NCBI RefSeq assembly: GCF_019351405.1
Contig: NZ_JAHWZX010000006.1
Coordinates: 62,001 to 126,000 of the forward strand
From: Stakelama flava
GTDB lineage: Bacteria; Pseudomonadota; Alphaproteobacteria; Sphingomonadales; Sphingomonadaceae
Direction of reading: 5' to 3'
DNA: 64,000 nucleotides
Below the pieces are notes generated by a model. It was not told the origin of the DNA and ran no database searches. It saw only the letters and a list, made by a program, of their open reading frames with translations. Below are positions 37,451 to 48,124 of this stretch, piece by piece (position 1 is the stretch's first letter; each line of letters starts with the position of its first letter). The translations under genes and the position numbers were made by a program.

Positions 37451-38077
37451 GTGACCATCACCGTCCATCACCTCGAAAATTCACGCTCGCAGCGCATTTT
37501 GTGGATGCTCGAAGAATTGGGGCTCGACTATTCAGTGAAGCGCTATGAGCGCAATACGAAGACCATGCTTGCGCCCGCCGAACTGAAGCGGGTGCATCCG
37601 CTGGGCAAATCACCGGTGATCGACGACGATGGCCAGGTCGTTGCCGAAACCGGCGCGATCGTCGAATATCTGGTGGAAAAGGCGGATGGCAGGCTCGGCC
37701 CGCTCGGCCATCGCGAATCGGTGCTGCGCTGGCGCTATTTCCTTCATTATGCCGAGGCTTCGTTGATGCCGCCGCTATTGGTGAAGCTGGTACTTGGCCG
37801 GGTGCCCCTGTTCGGCAAAGCGGCGCAGAAGCGGATCCAACCGATGATCGACGTGCATCTCGATTATGTCGAAAGCGAACTTGCCAGCCGGCCCTGGTTT
37901 GCGGGCGAGGAGATGACGGCCGCCGATATCATGATGAGCTTTCCGCTGGAGGCTGCGCGCGGTCGCGCCGGGCTGGACAAGGACCGCCCGGCCACGATCG
38001 CATGGCTGGAAAAAATCCATGCCCGCCCGGCTTATCGGGCCGCCCTCGAACGGGGCGGCCCGTATGCCTATGCCTGA
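37451..38077 (+). CDS. Glutathione S-transferase family protein
   Basis: A 208-residue GST. The thioredoxin-like N-domain begins VTITVHHLENSRSQRILWML, where the Ser of SRSQ occupies the catalytic position, and HPLGKSPVIDDDGQVVAETGAIVEYL gives the cis-Pro and SNAIL-type motif (ETGAI). The C-terminal all-helical domain contains PWFAGEEMTAADIMMSFPL. The start is GTG at 37451, with GGAGG at 37438-37442 eight bases ahead. The substrate is unknown. Its last 10 bp overlap the convergent symporter gene. Confidence 0.92.
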   Translation: MTITVHHLENSRSQRILWMLEELGLDYSVKRYERNTKTMLAPAELKRVHPLGKSPVIDDDGQVVAETGAIVEYLVEKADGRLGPLGHRESVLRWRYFLHYAEASLMPPLLVKLVLGRVPLFGKAAQKRIQPMIDVHLDYVESELASRPWFAGEEMTAADIMMSFPLEAARGRAGLDKDRPATIAWLEKIHARPAYRAALERGGPYAYA

Positions 38078-39378
38078 TCGGGGTGCTGCGCGAACCCTTT
38101 CGTGGGCGCGTGCGGCGGCTCCATTTCGGGCGGAGCTTCGGGATCGAGTTGTCCTTCCCAGCGCGCGATGACGGTGGAGGCGACCGCGTTGCCGATGACG
38201 TTGGTCGCTGTTCGCCCCATGTCGAGGAAATGATCGACCGCCAGGATCAGCAGAATCCCCGCTTCGGGAATGTTGAACATGGTCAGCGTCGCGGCGATCA
38301 CCACCAGGCTGGCGCGCGGGACGCCCGCAATCCCCTTCGACGTCACCATCAGCACGAGCAGCATCGTGATCTGCTGCCCCAGTGAAAGGTCGATGCCATA
38401 GGCCTGCGCGATGAACAGCGACGCGAACGTCATGTACATCATCGACCCGTCAAGGTTGAACGAATAGCCGAGCGGCAGGACGAAGCTGGCGATGCGCGGC
38501 GGCACGCCATACCGCTCCAGCGCTTCGAGCAGGCGGGGATAGGCCGCTTCGGACGATGCGGTCGAAAAACCCAGCAGCAACGGTTCGCGAATATACCGCA
38601 GCAGATGGCGCGTGCGGCGTCCGACAAAGATGAACCCGAGCGCGAAGAGCGAGCACCACAGGATGAACAGCCCGATATAGACCGACATCATGAAATAGGC
38701 GAGGTTGCCGATGACACCGGGTCCGCGCTCCGCCAGCGCTCCTGCCACTGCGGCGAAGACCGCCACGGGGGCGAACCGCATGACATAATCGGTGATCTGA
38801 AGCATCACCTTCACCAGCGCATCGATCGCGCGGACCAGCGGCTTCGCATCTTCCCCCACCGCCGTGATGGCAACGCCGACGAACACTGAAAACACGACGA
38901 TCTGAAGAATTTCATTGGTCGCCATCGCCTCGATCATCGAGGCGGGGAAGATGTGAGTGAAGAAATTGTTGAGGTTGAACGCGGCCTTGTCCACGCCCGA
39001 TGCTGCGTCCGCCGCCGGAACGGCGAGGTTGAGCGCGCTTCCCGGTTGCAGGATGTGGACGAGGATAAGCCCGATGGTCAGCGACATCAGGCTGGCGCAG
39101 ATGAACCAGCCGAGCGAGCGCAGCCCGATCCGGCCCAGCGCGCCGCTGTCGCCCATATGCGCTATCCCGGCGACCAGCGTTGAAAACACCAGCGGCGCGA
39201 TGATCATCTTGATCAACCGCAGGAAGATGGTCGTCAGGATCGAGAAATAGCCCGCGATTTCCTTTAGCTGCGCGGCCGAGGCGGCGCTGCCGTCGTCGAT
39301 CGCGGCGTTGAGCCCCCAGCCGACAAGAAGCCCGAGCACCAGCCCGAGCAGAATGAACATGGTCAGCCTTTTGGCCAT
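38068..39378 (-). CDS. Dicarboxylate/amino acid:cation symporter (DAACS family)
   Basis: A 436-residue transporter related to GltP, DctA and GltPh. The serine-rich hairpin GFSTASSEAAYPRLLEAL, the GYSFNLDGSMMYMTFASLFIAQAYG helix and the SKGIAGVPRASLVV hairpin are conserved DAACS motifs. The DHFLDMGRTATNVIGNAVA block holds the Asp/Arg/Asn set that selects acidic amino acids or C4 acids. The Arg in DMGRTATN suits a dicarboxylate or glutamate/aspartate substrate. It has about eight transmembrane helices plus two re-entrant loops. Convergent with the GST gene, overlapping 10 bp. Confidence 0.93.
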   Translation of the reverse strand: MAKRLTMFILLGLVLGLLVGWGLNAAIDDGSAASAAQLKEIAGYFSILTTIFLRLIKMIIAPLVFSTLVAGIAHMGDSGALGRIGLRSLGWFICASLMSLTIGLILVHILQPGSALNLAVPAADAASGVDKAAFNLNNFFTHIFPASMIEAMATNEILQIVVFSVFVGVAITAVGEDAKPLVRAIDALVKVMLQITDYVMRFAPVAVFAAVAGALAERGPGVIGNLAYFMMSVYIGLFILWCSLFALGFIFVGRRTRHLLRYIREPLLLGFSTASSEAAYPRLLEALERYGVPPRIASFVLPLGYSFNLDGSMMYMTFASLFIAQAYGIDLSLGQQITMLLVLMVTSKGIAGVPRASLVVIAATLTMFNIPEAGILLILAVDHFLDMGRTATNVIGNAVASTVIARWEGQLDPEAPPEMEPPHAPTKGFAQHPDQA

Positions 39379-39473
39379 TAACGCACCCCGTTTGAATTAA
39401 GCGCACAGGGAAGGGGATTGCGTGCGCCGGGTCAAGCGCCGCATGAAGGCGGCATGAAAAAGGGGGAATGGAA

Positions 39474-40742
39474 ATGAGCGGGCGTTTTTCGATCGGTCGG
39501 CGCGAAATGCTCGCGCTCGGGGCAGCCGCTCCGCTTGCGCTGGGCGTTTCTTCGGTATTGCGTGCGGCCGAGCCGGACCTTTCCGACCTGCACGACATCA
39601 CCACCGCAGCGGTGCCGATCGGTCCGGCGGAGCGTCGTTCGCGCATCGCCCGCGCGCAGGCGCTGATGAAGGCGAACGGCATCGGATCGGTACTGGTCGA
39701 GGCGGGAAGCTCGCTTGCCTATTTCACCGGCATCCGCTGGTGGCGCAGCGAACGGCTGACCGCCGCGATCATCCCGGTAGAGGGCGAGGTCATGATCGTC
39801 ACGCCGTTTTTCGAGGAGCCCTCGGTTCGCGAATCGCTAGGCATCGCGGCAGATGTGCGCGTGTGGCAGGAGGATGAGGACCCGCTGAAACTGATCGCGG
39901 GGTATCTAAAAGAGCGCGGGCTTGCCGGAAAACCGGTCGGGATAGAGGAAACGGTTCGCTATTTCGCAGTGGATGGCCTTCGCCACGCATTGCCCGACGC
40001 GACGATCGTTTCGGCCAATCCGGTGGTGCGCGCGGCGCGGATGCGCAAGACGCCCGCTGAGATTGCGCTGATGCAGCTTGCCACCGACGTCACCATCGCT
40101 GCCTATCGCTGGACCTATGACCGCGTCGAAAAGGGCATGACGTCGGGCGAGATTTCCGCACTGATGAGCGCAGCCACGCGAAAACTGGGCGGCGAGGTGG
40201 AGTTCAGCATGGTGCTGCTGAACGAAGCGTCCGCCTATCCGCACGGTTCGAAACAGCCGCAAAAAGTGATCGATGGCGGCGTGGTGCTGATGGATTGCGG
40301 ATGCACCGTGCACGGCTATCAGTCCGACGTTTCGCGCACCTGGGTGCACGGCGCGCCTTCCACCGCGCAGCGCACGGTATGGGATCAGGTCCATCGCGGG
40401 CAACATGTCGCGATCACCGCGGCAAGGCTGGGCGCGCCTGCCGGAAGCATCGACGATGCGGTGCGCGGCTATTACGAAGCACTCGGCTATGGTCCGCGCT
40501 ACAAGTTGCCCGGCCTGTCGCACCGCACCGGACACGGCATCGGCATGGACGGGCACGAACCGGTGAACCTGGTTCATGGCGAGAACGAGCCGCTGGACGT
40601 GGGCATGTGCTTTTCCGACGAACCGGGCATCTACCTTCCGGGCAAGTTCGGCGTGCGGTTGGAGGACTGCTTCCACATGACCGAGGCAGGGCCGAAATTC
40701 TTCAGTGAACCGCCGCAAAGTATCGATGCGCCGATGGGGTGA
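39474..40742 (+). CDS. M24 family Xaa-Pro peptidase with Tat-like signal
   Basis: A 422-residue exported aminopeptidase-fold protein. The N-terminus IGRREMLALGAAAPLALG has a twin-arginine pattern, suggesting export folded with metals bound. The creatinase/prolidase N-domain is at about residues 50-180. The pita-bread catalytic domain shows the full metal set: the two Asp of LMDCGCTVHGYQSDVSRT, the His of HRTGHGIGMDGHEP, and Glu residues in SDEPGIYLPGKFGVRLED. AGGGGGA at 39461-39467 favours the ATG at 39474; ATG 39468 is possible. It stands alone. Confidence 0.9.
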   Translation: MSGRFSIGRREMLALGAAAPLALGVSSVLRAAEPDLSDLHDITTAAVPIGPAERRSRIARAQALMKANGIGSVLVEAGSSLAYFTGIRWWRSERLTAAIIPVEGEVMIVTPFFEEPSVRESLGIAADVRVWQEDEDPLKLIAGYLKERGLAGKPVGIEETVRYFAVDGLRHALPDATIVSANPVVRAARMRKTPAEIALMQLATDVTIAAYRWTYDRVEKGMTSGEISALMSAATRKLGGEVEFSMVLLNEASAYPHGSKQPQKVIDGGVVLMDCGCTVHGYQSDVSRTWVHGAPSTAQRTVWDQVHRGQHVAITAARLGAPAGSIDDAVRGYYEALGYGPRYKLPGLSHRTGHGIGMDGHEPVNLVHGENEPLDVGMCFSDEPGIYLPGKFGVRLEDCFHMTEAGPKFFSEPPQSIDAPMG

Positions 40743-40906
40743 GGCGGTGGACAGCGGTGCAGCCCCGGACGCCCTAACGTGTCGAAGGGCGGCCTTCGCC
40801 ACGTTCCGCCCGAGCGGCATGGCGATTGCCATGAGCCGCAACCACCGATCACGGTCATCGACGCGTTTCGCTTGAGCATCGGCCTTTGCGCGCTTAAGTC
40901 GGCTTT

Positions 40907-43558
40907 ATGATCTCGACCAACGATATTCGCCGTTCGTTCCTCGATTATTTCGCCGAACACGGCCATGAAAAGGTGCCGAGCGCGCCGCTGGTGCCGCATA
41001 ACGATCCCACGCTGATGTTCGTCAATGCGGGGATGGTGCCGTTCAAGAATGTGTTCACGGGGGTGGAAAAGCGCCCCTATTCAACCGCGACCAGCGCACA
41101 GAAATGCGTCCGTGCGGGCGGCAAGCACAATGATCTCGACAATGTCGGCTATACCGCGCGGCATCACACATTCTTCGAAATGCTCGGCAACTTCTCGTTC
41201 GGCGACTATTTCAAGGATCGCGCGATCGAATTGTCATGGAACCTGCTGACGAAGGAATGGGGGATCGATGCGAGCCGCCTGCTCGTCACCATCTATCACG
41301 ACGATGATCAGGCCGCCGAAATCTGGAAACGGGTCGCGGGGCTGCCCGATGAAAAGATCATCCGCATCAACAGCAGCGACAATTTCTGGACGATGGGCGA
41401 TGACGGGCCGTGCGGACCGTGTTCGGAAATCTTCTATGACCATGGTGACCATATTCCGGGCGGCCCGCCGGGAAGCCCGGATGAGGATGGCGACCGGTTC
41501 ATCGAAATCTGGAACCTGGTCTTCATGCAATATGTGCAGGAGGGCGGGAAGATCGTCGGCGACCTGCCGCGCCCTTCGATCGACACCGGCATGGGCCTGG
41601 AACGTATCGCCGCGCTGCTTCAGGGCAAGCACGACAATTACGATACCGATACCTTCCGCGCGCTGATTGAGGAATCCGCCGCGCTGACCGGTGTCGATCC
41701 CGACAGCGCGTTCAAGGCGAGCCACCGGGTGATCGCGGATCATTTGCGCTCGAGCGGCTTTCTGGTCGCCGATGGCGTGCTGCCCGCCAATGAAGGACGC
41801 GGCTATGTGCTTCGCCGGATCATGCGCCGCGCGATGCGCCATGCGCACCTGCTGGGCGCGAAACAGCCGCTGATGCACCGCATGGTGCCCGCGCTGGTCG
41901 CGGAGATGGGCGGCGCCTATCCCGACCTGCTGCGTGCGCAATCGCTGATCGAAGCGACCCTGCTTCAGGAGGAAACGCGCTTCCGCCAGACGCTCGACAA
42001 GGGGCTGAAACTGCTCGACGAAGCGACGACGGGTATGGCCAAGGGCGATACGCTGCCCGGCGCGACCGCGTTCAAGCTCTATGACACTTATGGCTTTCCC
42101 TACGACTTGACCGAAGACGCGCTGCGTTCGCAAGGGCTGACGGTCGATCGTGCAGGGTTCGACGCGGCAATGGCCGAGCAAAAGGCGGCGGCGCGCGCGG
42201 CGTGGAAGGGATCAGGCGAAAAGGCGTCGGACGATCTGTGGTTCGATCTTGCCGACGAACTGGGAAGCACCGAATTCACCGGATATACGTCGAGCGAGGG
42301 CGAGGGGCAGGTCGTCGCGCTGGTAAAGGACGGCAAGCGGGTCGAAAAACTCACCGCCGGCGAAAGCGGCGTTATCCTGACCAACCAGACGCCTTTTTAC
42401 GGCGAAAGCGGCGGCCAGATGGGCGATGCCGGACTGGTGACAGGCGGCACGCTGCGCGCCAGCGTTGCGGACACATCGAAGCCGCTCGGCCGGCTGCATG
42501 CGCATCAGGCGACGGTCGAAGAGGGGGCGATCGCACCGGGTGATACGGTTCATCTTGCCATCGATGTCGATCGCCGCGATCGCATCCGCGCCAATCATTC
42601 GGCGACGCACCTGCTTCATGCCGCGCTTCGTGAACGGCTGGGCAAGCATGTCACGCAAAAGGGAAGCCTGGTCGCGCCCGATCGCTTCCGATTCGATTTT
42701 TCGCATCCCAACGCGCTGACCGCCGAGGAACTTGCGTGGGTGGAGGCGGATGTAAACGCGCAGATCCGCCATAATGACGAGGTTACCACCCGACTCATGA
42801 CGCCCGATGATGCGATTGAGGCGGGCGCGATGGCGTTGTTCGGCGAAAAATATGGTGACGAGGTCCGCGTCCTGTCGATGGGCAAGGCGACCGACCGGCA
42901 TTATTCGGTCGAACTGTGCGGCGGTACGCATGTCCGCGCGCTGGGCGATATCGGCATCTTCAAGATCGTCAGTCAAAGCGCCGTTTCGAGCGGCGTCCGC
43001 CGGGTCGAGGCGCTGACGGGCGAGGCGGCACGGCAATGGCTGACGGCGCGTGAGGAGCGGCTGCGTGAAACGGCGGCGGCGTTGAAAGCGACGCCCGAGG
43101 AAGTGCCGCACCGTGTCGCGACGCTGATTGAGGAGCGCCGCAAGCTGGAACGCGAACTGGCCGAGGCGAAAAAGGCGCTGGCGCTTGGCGGCGGGGCGGC
43201 GGGCCAGTCTGCCGGACCGGAAGAGATCGGCGGCGTCAACTTCATCGGGCAGGTGGTCGAGGGGCTGGAGCCCAAGGGCCTGCGCGGCGCGGTGGACGAT
43301 GCGAAGGGCCAGGTCGGTTCGGGCATCGCGGCGATCGTCGCGGTTAATGACGGCCGTGCTTCGGTAGCGGTCGGCGTGACCGACGACCGGACGAGCGCCT
43401 ATAACGCCGTAGAGCTGGTTCAGGCGGCGGTTGCCGCGCTGGGCGGGAAGGGCGGTGGCGGCCGCCCCGACATGGCGCAGGGCGGTGGTCCCGACGGCGA
43501 CAAGGGTGAGGAGGCGTTAGCCGCAATTCGCGAAGCACTGGCGAGGGTCGCCGCCTGA
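40907..43558 (+). CDS. alaS: Alanyl-tRNA synthetase
   Basis: An 883-residue class II synthetase. Motif 1 and the adenylation domain begin [19 protein letters not shown]. Motif 2 region is [15 protein letters not shown], and motif 3 is [13 protein letters not shown]. The editing domain has the zinc set [11 protein letters not shown] and [15 protein letters not shown]-Ala domain with its coiled coil follows at about residues 700-883. Length and domain order are standard. Upstream, 164 bp separate it from the M24 gene. Confidence 0.98.
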   Translation: MISTNDIRRSFLDYFAEHGHEKVPSAPLVPHNDPTLMFVNAGMVPFKNVFTGVEKRPYSTATSAQKCVRAGGKHNDLDNVGYTARHHTFFEMLGNFSFGDYFKDRAIELSWNLLTKEWGIDASRLLVTIYHDDDQAAEIWKRVAGLPDEKIIRINSSDNFWTMGDDGPCGPCSEIFYDHGDHIPGGPPGSPDEDGDRFIEIWNLVFMQYVQEGGKIVGDLPRPSIDTGMGLERIAALLQGKHDNYDTDTFRALIEESAALTGVDPDSAFKASHRVIADHLRSSGFLVADGVLPANEGRGYVLRRIMRRAMRHAHLLGAKQPLMHRMVPALVAEMGGAYPDLLRAQSLIEATLLQEETRFRQTLDKGLKLLDEATTGMAKGDTLPGATAFKLYDTYGFPYDLTEDALRSQGLTVDRAGFDAAMAEQKAAARAAWKGSGEKASDDLWFDLADELGSTEFTGYTSSEGEGQVVALVKDGKRVEKLTAGESGVILTNQTPFYGESGGQMGDAGLVTGGTLRASVADTSKPLGRLHAHQATVEEGAIAPGDTVHLAIDVDRRDRIRANHSATHLLHAALRERLGKHVTQKGSLVAPDRFRFDFSHPNALTAEELAWVEADVNAQIRHNDEVTTRLMTPDDAIEAGAMALFGEKYGDEVRVLSMGKATDRHYSVELCGGTHVRALGDIGIFKIVSQSAVSSGVRRVEALTGEAARQWLTAREERLRETAAALKATPEEVPHRVATLIEERRKLERELAEAKKALALGGGAAGQSAGPEEIGGVNFIGQVVEGLEPKGLRGAVDDAKGQVGSGIAAIVAVNDGRASVAVGVTDDRTSAYNAVELVQAAVAALGGKGGGGRPDMAQGGGPDGDKGEEALAAIREALARVAA

Positions 43559-43564
43559 AATATC

Positions 43565-43607
43565 GAGAAGGTCAGTCGGCGAGATAATCCTCGTCGCTGA
43601 CCTTCTC
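43565..43607. repeat. Long perfect hairpin at the alaS/cupin convergent junction
   Basis: GAGAAGGTCAG (43565-43575) and CTGACCTTCTC (43597-43607) pair perfectly over 11 bp; inside them CGGCGAG and CTCGTCG pair further. The right arm lies inside the cupin C-terminal codons (EKVSDE). There is no T-run, so it is not a classic intrinsic terminator, but it probably ends or protects the two converging transcripts. Confidence 0.7.
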
Positions 43608-43970
43608 CATCCACGTCACCGGACTACCGTCCAGCGATTCCTGGATGGCAATATGCGTCATCGCACTGTCGCTTGTCGCACCATGCCAGTGCTTGTGTCC
43701 CGGCGGACACCAGATGACATCGCCGGCGCGGATTTCGACTTTTTCCTCACCCTCGCAGCGCGTCCAGCCAATCCCATCGGTGACGATAAGCGTCTGGCCC
43801 AGCGGGTGGGTGTGCCATGCCGACCGGGCACCGGGCTGAAACGTCACGCTGGCGCAGGATGCACGGGCCGGATCGGCAGGATTGTTGAGCATTTCGACCT
43901 GAACCGAACCGGTGAAGTTTTCCTCCGGCCCGGAAGCGACCTGACGTGTTCCGGCGCGTTTCAGATGCAT
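43572..43970 (-). CDS. Cupin domain protein
   Basis: A 132-residue single-cupin protein. Cupin motif 1 is about WHTHPLGQTLIVTDG, with His residues that could bind metal, and motif 2 is VIWCPPGHKHWHGA. The family includes carboxymuconolactone-decarboxylase-linked and quercetinase-like cupins; no specific reaction can be assigned. MHLKRAGTRQ at 43970 is the likely start; the frame is open 21 codons upstream but poorly similar. It is convergent with alaS, and its end is part of a hairpin. Confidence 0.9.
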   Translation of the reverse strand: MHLKRAGTRQVASGPEENFTGSVQVEMLNNPADPARASCASVTFQPGARSAWHTHPLGQTLIVTDGIGWTRCEGEEKVEIRAGDVIWCPPGHKHWHGATSDSAMTHIAIQESLDGSPVTWMEKVSDEDYLAD

Positions 43971-44036
43971 GGCGTTTCTCCGTAATCTGTTGGCTCTCGC
44001 ACCGACAACGATTGCGGACGGAGCGGGGTCCAATGT

Positions 44037-45824
44037 TCAGGCCTGTCCCGGATCGGCCTCGCCAATGCGCGTGCGGCGCAGCCGGGGTTCGCGATCCATA
44101 TTCGCTGCGTCCTTGATCGCCTTGCGCATACCGTCGCGCTTTTCGTGGATCGACGCGATCACCGGGCCGACCGCGACGCCCAGATCGACCAGCACCGCTT
44201 CGGATAGCTGAAGCGAGCTTTCGAGTGTTTCGGGCACGGCGTCGGTGGCACCCGCCCGGTACAGTTCGGCGGCATGGTTCCAGTCGCGCGCGCGTGCGAT
44301 GATCGGCAATGTGGGTACCCAGCCGCGCACCCGGCGAGTCAGCCGGACGGTCAATACCGGTTCATCCATCGTCAGGATCAGCGCGTCGGCGCGGCCGAGG
44401 TTGAGGCGGTCGACCAGCTCCGGTCGCGACACGTCCCCGAAAATCACCGGGTAGCCATCGCGCCGGCCAGCATTGACGCTATCGATATCGGCCTCCACCG
44501 CGACGAACTTCTTGCCATGCACCTGAAGCATATCTGCGACGGTGCGGCCGACCCGACCAAACCCGATAATCACGGTGCCGGGGCCTTCCTCATCTACATC
44601 GGCTTCGGGTGGCAATTCGCCCGACAGGAATTCGATCCGCCGCGCGATCAGCGTACCCGCCTTGGCGAGCAGCGGCGTGATGGTGAGGCCGATGGCAGTA
44701 ACCGTGGTCCAGAACGCAGCGGTGGACGGCAGGATCAGACCCGCCGCGCTGGCGGCACCGAGCACGATCAGCGTGGTTTCGGACGGGCTTGCCATCATAA
44801 CGCCGGTTTCCGCCGCGGTGCCGGTGCGCGCGCCAGTGAGTTTGACGAGGCCGGTCGTTACCGATGACTTCACGATCATCACGCCCATAATGGCGAGCAG
44901 AAGCATCTGCCAGTTGGCGGCCACCAGACGCAGGTCGAGCCGCATGCCGATGGTGATGAGGAACACGCCGAGCGCCAGCCCTTTGAACGGCGCGGTCATC
45001 ACCTCGACCTCGCTATGATATTCGGTTTCGGCGATCAGCAATCCGGCGAGTAGCGCCCCAACGATCGGCGACAGTCCGGCAGCCGCGGTGGCCAGGCTGG
45101 CGACGATGACGATGAGCAGGCTGGCGGCAAGGAACAACTCGGGACTTTTGGTGCGGGCGGCCTGACCGAACATGCGCGGCAGGATGAAGCGGCCGGCGAT
45201 GAACAGAACCGCGACGGTGATGCCGCCACGGATCGCCACCTGCATCAGGTTTCGCCAGCCTTCATCAGTTGCATTGGGCGCGAGCGCGCCGAGCATGAAG
45301 ATGATCGGGACGAGCGCGACATCCTCGAACAATAGCATGGCGAATGCGGCACGACCCGACGCGCTTTGCGTACCGGCCAGCGGCAGGACCAGCGCGGTGG
45401 AGGAGAGGGCGAGCGCCAGCCCCATTCCGATTGCGCCGCCCCATGCCTGCCCGATGAAATGAAGCGCTATTCCGATGATAAGGCCGGAACCGAGAAGCTC
45501 CGCCGCGCCGACGCCGAACACCAGCGTCCGCATTGCCCAGAGCCGCCGAAGCGACAATTCAAGCCCGATCGAGAACAGCAACAGGATGATGCCGAATTCA
45601 GCAAATGGTTCGATGCCATGCGGATCGGAGATCGTGAGGTAGTATAGCCAGGGATACTGAGGCACGAGCGCGCCGAGCCCCGCCGGCCCCACGAGCAGGC
45701 CGACAAGGATGAACCCGATGACCGGGCTGATGCGAAACCGCGCAAATGCGGGGATCACCAGCCCCGCCGCGCCGAGGATCACCAGCGCGTCGCTGAATCC
45801 GCCATGGTTCAGGTCGAATAGCAT
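44037..45824 (-). CDS. CPA2-type cation:proton antiporter with TrkA-N domain (KefB/C-like)
   Basis: A 595-residue membrane antiporter. Residues about 1-390 hold 12-13 transmembrane helices of the Na+/H+ exchanger fold (GLELSLRRLWAMRTLVFGVGAAELLG, LLAGLLIAETEYHSEVE, PFKGLALGVFLITIGM). Residues about 410-530 are a Rossmann RCK/TrkA-N domain, GTVIIGFGRVGRTVADML, which in KefB/KefC senses NAD(H) and glutathione adducts. It likely moves K+ or Na+ against H+. No KefF/KefG-type flavoprotein is next to it, so glutathione gating is not shown. Confidence 0.9.
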   Translation of the reverse strand: MLFDLNHGGFSDALVILGAAGLVIPAFARFRISPVIGFILVGLLVGPAGLGALVPQYPWLYYLTISDPHGIEPFAEFGIILLLFSIGLELSLRRLWAMRTLVFGVGAAELLGSGLIIGIALHFIGQAWGGAIGMGLALALSSTALVLPLAGTQSASGRAAFAMLLFEDVALVPIIFMLGALAPNATDEGWRNLMQVAIRGGITVAVLFIAGRFILPRMFGQAARTKSPELFLAASLLIVIVASLATAAAGLSPIVGALLAGLLIAETEYHSEVEVMTAPFKGLALGVFLITIGMRLDLRLVAANWQMLLLAIMGVMIVKSSVTTGLVKLTGARTGTAAETGVMMASPSETTLIVLGAASAAGLILPSTAAFWTTVTAIGLTITPLLAKAGTLIARRIEFLSGELPPEADVDEEGPGTVIIGFGRVGRTVADMLQVHGKKFVAVEADIDSVNAGRRDGYPVIFGDVSRPELVDRLNLGRADALILTMDEPVLTVRLTRRVRGWVPTLPIIARARDWNHAAELYRAGATDAVPETLESSLQLSEAVLVDLGVAVGPVIASIHEKRDGMRKAIKDAANMDREPRLRRTRIGEADPGQA

Positions 45825-45904
45825 GGCGTCATCTAACCGCGCGACGACGGCGCTGTCATGCCCCTTCCTGATGCGATCAGCGGAAATAACGCAGAGGCGA
45901 CGGA

Positions 45905-45942
45905 AAAAAGAAAAAAGGCCCCGGCACGAATGCCGAGGCCCC
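45905..45942 (-). terminator. Rho-independent terminator of icd
   Basis: Read on the minus strand, GGCCTCGGCA and TGCCGGGGCC (45917-45940) form a stem with a TTCG loop, followed by a TTTTTTCTTTTTT run (45905-45916). The UUCG-type tetraloop adds stability. Confidence 0.9.
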
Positions 45943-45968
45943 TTTGTCGTTTCAAATGCCAGCGGGGT

Positions 45969-47195
45969 TCAGATCAGACCCTGCTTCGACATTTCGGTTT
46001 CAAGGTTCGCACGGATCGCTTCGAAGAACTGCTCCGACGTCATCCAGTCCTGGTCGGGGCCGATCAGGATCGCGAGATCCTTTGTCATCTGGCCGTTTTC
46101 GACCGTCTGAACGCAGACCTTTTCCAGCAGTTCGGCAAACTGTGTCACTTCCGGCGTATTGTCGAACTTGCCGCGATAGATGAGGCCGCGCGTCCAGGCG
46201 AAGATCGACGCGATCGGGTTGGTCGAGGTTGCCTTGCCCTGCTGATGCTGGCGATAATGGCGGGTGACGGTGCCGTGCGCCGCTTCGGCTTCCACCGTCT
46301 GGCCGTCGGGCGTCATCAGCACAGACGTCATCAGACCGAGGCTGCCGAACCCTTGCGCCACCTGATCCGACTGCACATCGCCGTCATAGTTCTTGCAGGC
46401 CCAGACGAACTCGCCGTTCCACTTCAGTGCAGATGCGACCATATCGTCGATCAGGCGGTGCTGATATTCGATGCCCGCTTCCTTGAACCTGGCTTCGAAT
46501 TCGCTTTCGAACACTTCCTGGAACAGGTCCTTGAAGCGACCGTCATAGGCCTTCAGAATCGTATTCTTGGTCGACAGATATACCGGCCATTTGCGATCGA
46601 GCCCGTAGTTCATCGACGCGCGCGCGAAGTCGCGGATCGAATCGTCCAGATTGTACATGCCCATGGCAACGCCGGAGCTGGGGAAATCGAACACTTCCTC
46701 TTCGATTTCCTGTCCGTCCTCGCCCTGCCATTTCATCGTCAGCTTGCCGGGGCCGGGCACCTTGAAATCGGTCGCCTTATACTGGTCGCCGAACGCATGA
46801 CGGCCAACGACGATCGGGTGCGTCCAGCCGGGGATCAGGCGGGGTACGTTCTTGATAACGATCGGTTCACGGAAGACCACGCCGCCCAGGATGTTGCGGA
46901 TCGTGCCGTTGGGCGACCGCCACATTTTCTTCAGGCCGAATTCCTCGACACGCGCTTCGTCGGGCGTGATCGTCGCGCATTTCACACCGACGCCGTATTT
47001 CTTGATCGCTTCGGCGGACTGCACCGTGATCTGATCGTCGGTTTCATCGCGCTTGGTGACCGACAGGTCATAATATTCAAGGTCGATGTCGAGATACGGT
47101 TTGATCAGCCGTTCGCGGATCCATTCCCAGATGATCCGCGTCATTTCGTCGCCGTCGATCTCCACGACCGGCGTTTTCACCTTGATCTTCGCCAT
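45969..47195 (-). CDS. icd: NADP-dependent isocitrate dehydrogenase (eukaryotic-type)
   Basis: A 408-residue dimeric IDH that oxidises isocitrate to 2-oxoglutarate in the TCA cycle. [23 protein letters not shown] and [23 protein letters not shown] are diagnostic of the type II (eukaryote-like) class that Alphaproteobacteria use. The substrate Ser is in SPNGTIRN, and the metal Asp residues are in [30 protein letters not shown] is the NADP-site helix. Full length and intact. Followed by a strong terminator. Confidence 0.97.
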   Translation of the reverse strand: MAKIKVKTPVVEIDGDEMTRIIWEWIRERLIKPYLDIDLEYYDLSVTKRDETDDQITVQSAEAIKKYGVGVKCATITPDEARVEEFGLKKMWRSPNGTIRNILGGVVFREPIVIKNVPRLIPGWTHPIVVGRHAFGDQYKATDFKVPGPGKLTMKWQGEDGQEIEEEVFDFPSSGVAMGMYNLDDSIRDFARASMNYGLDRKWPVYLSTKNTILKAYDGRFKDLFQEVFESEFEARFKEAGIEYQHRLIDDMVASALKWNGEFVWACKNYDGDVQSDQVAQGFGSLGLMTSVLMTPDGQTVEAEAAHGTVTRHYRQHQQGKATSTNPIASIFAWTRGLIYRGKFDNTPEVTQFAELLEKVCVQTVENGQMTKDLAILIGPDQDWMTSEQFFEAIRANLETEMSKQGLI

Positions 47196-47281
47196 ATCTC
47201 GCTTGTCCTTGCCTGTACTGGGAATGGAAGTTTGCCCGAGCGTCTAGGCAAGACCCCGGGCCGGATCAAGCCATCACCCCG

Positions 47282-48016
47282 TCAGGGCGCAAACCACCAA
47301 CGCTGTTGCCACCCGCGGGTTTCCGCGATCGGCTCACCCGTCGAATCGCGCGCGGGGCGAAAGCGGAAACGCTTTTCGATCAGGCGGCAGGTGGTTTGGT
47401 CCAGTGCTGTATTGCCGCTGGACGCCATGATACGGCAATCACGCGCACGACCGTCGGTTTCGACGCGATATGTCACAATCACAGTGCCTTGCGCGTTCGC
47501 GCGTCGCGCCGCCGCCGGATAGTCGCCAGGCGTGATCGCGCCCGCGATCCTCTCGCTCGGTGCTGCCAGCCCGGTACCGGTGCCCGAACCGCCATCGCCG
47601 CTGCCACGACCACTGCCGACGCCGCCAGCACCGCTGCCGCTTCCCGCGTGCGCCGCGCCCGCACTGCTTTGCGCACCGTAACCCGGAACGGGCGGAGCGG
47701 GCGGGGTGAGTTTTAGCGGTATAATCGGGGCAGGGGCGGCGAGCGAAACCGGATCGGCTTTTTTCGCGGGCGGTGCGGTTTTCGCCGGCGCTGCTGTTGA
47801 GGTGCCGGTGTGCGGTCTTACCGGCGGCGGGGCAGGGGGCGGCGTCACGGTAAACAGCGACAGCGAATCGTCGATCCGATGCGGCAACGGAACCCGCAGT
47901 CCTATGATCAGCAGCACGGCAAGCAATGTGATCGATGCGGCCGAGGCCAGCGCAGGCGCGCCATGCCGGTCGCGCAGCCTTTTCCAGTCGATATCCCCCA
48001 TGTCGGCCCAGGTCAT
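47282..48016 (-). CDS. TonB-like energy transducer
   Basis: A protein of about 244 residues. A short cytosolic stretch leads to one transmembrane helix (ASAASITLLAVLLIIGLRVPLP, about residues 25-46), then a Pro-rich periplasmic linker (TPPPAPPPVRPHTG, LTPPAPPVPG), a Gly/Ser repeat (GSGSGAGGVGSGRGSGDGGSG), and a C-terminal TonB domain (DYPAAARRANAQGTVIVTYRVETDGRARDCRIMAS). ATG 48016 is the likeliest start, but the frame is open to 48190 and no good ribosome-binding site is seen. It could energise receptors such as the one at 14.7 kb; no exbB/exbD is here. Confidence 0.85.
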   Translation of the reverse strand: MTWADMGDIDWKRLRDRHGAPALASAASITLLAVLLIIGLRVPLPHRIDDSLSLFTVTPPPAPPPVRPHTGTSTAAPAKTAPPAKKADPVSLAAPAPIIPLKLTPPAPPVPGYGAQSSAGAAHAGSGSGAGGVGSGRGSGDGGSGTGTGLAAPSERIAGAITPGDYPAAARRANAQGTVIVTYRVETDGRARDCRIMASSGNTALDQTTCRLIEKRFRFRPARDSTGEPIAETRGWQQRWWFAP

Positions 48017-48124
48017 GTCTGACGATATAACACGGCCCTCGCTGAGCAATGCTGAACGAAGCGTAGCGAGGCATGCGCGCGGGGCCGGATTGTCAACGCC
48101 ACGCACCCCGGCTAGACCGGGGTA

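Noticed and set aside
45858..47522. 554-codon open frame opposite icd
   Set aside because: Antisense shadow; icd is intact and has a terminator.
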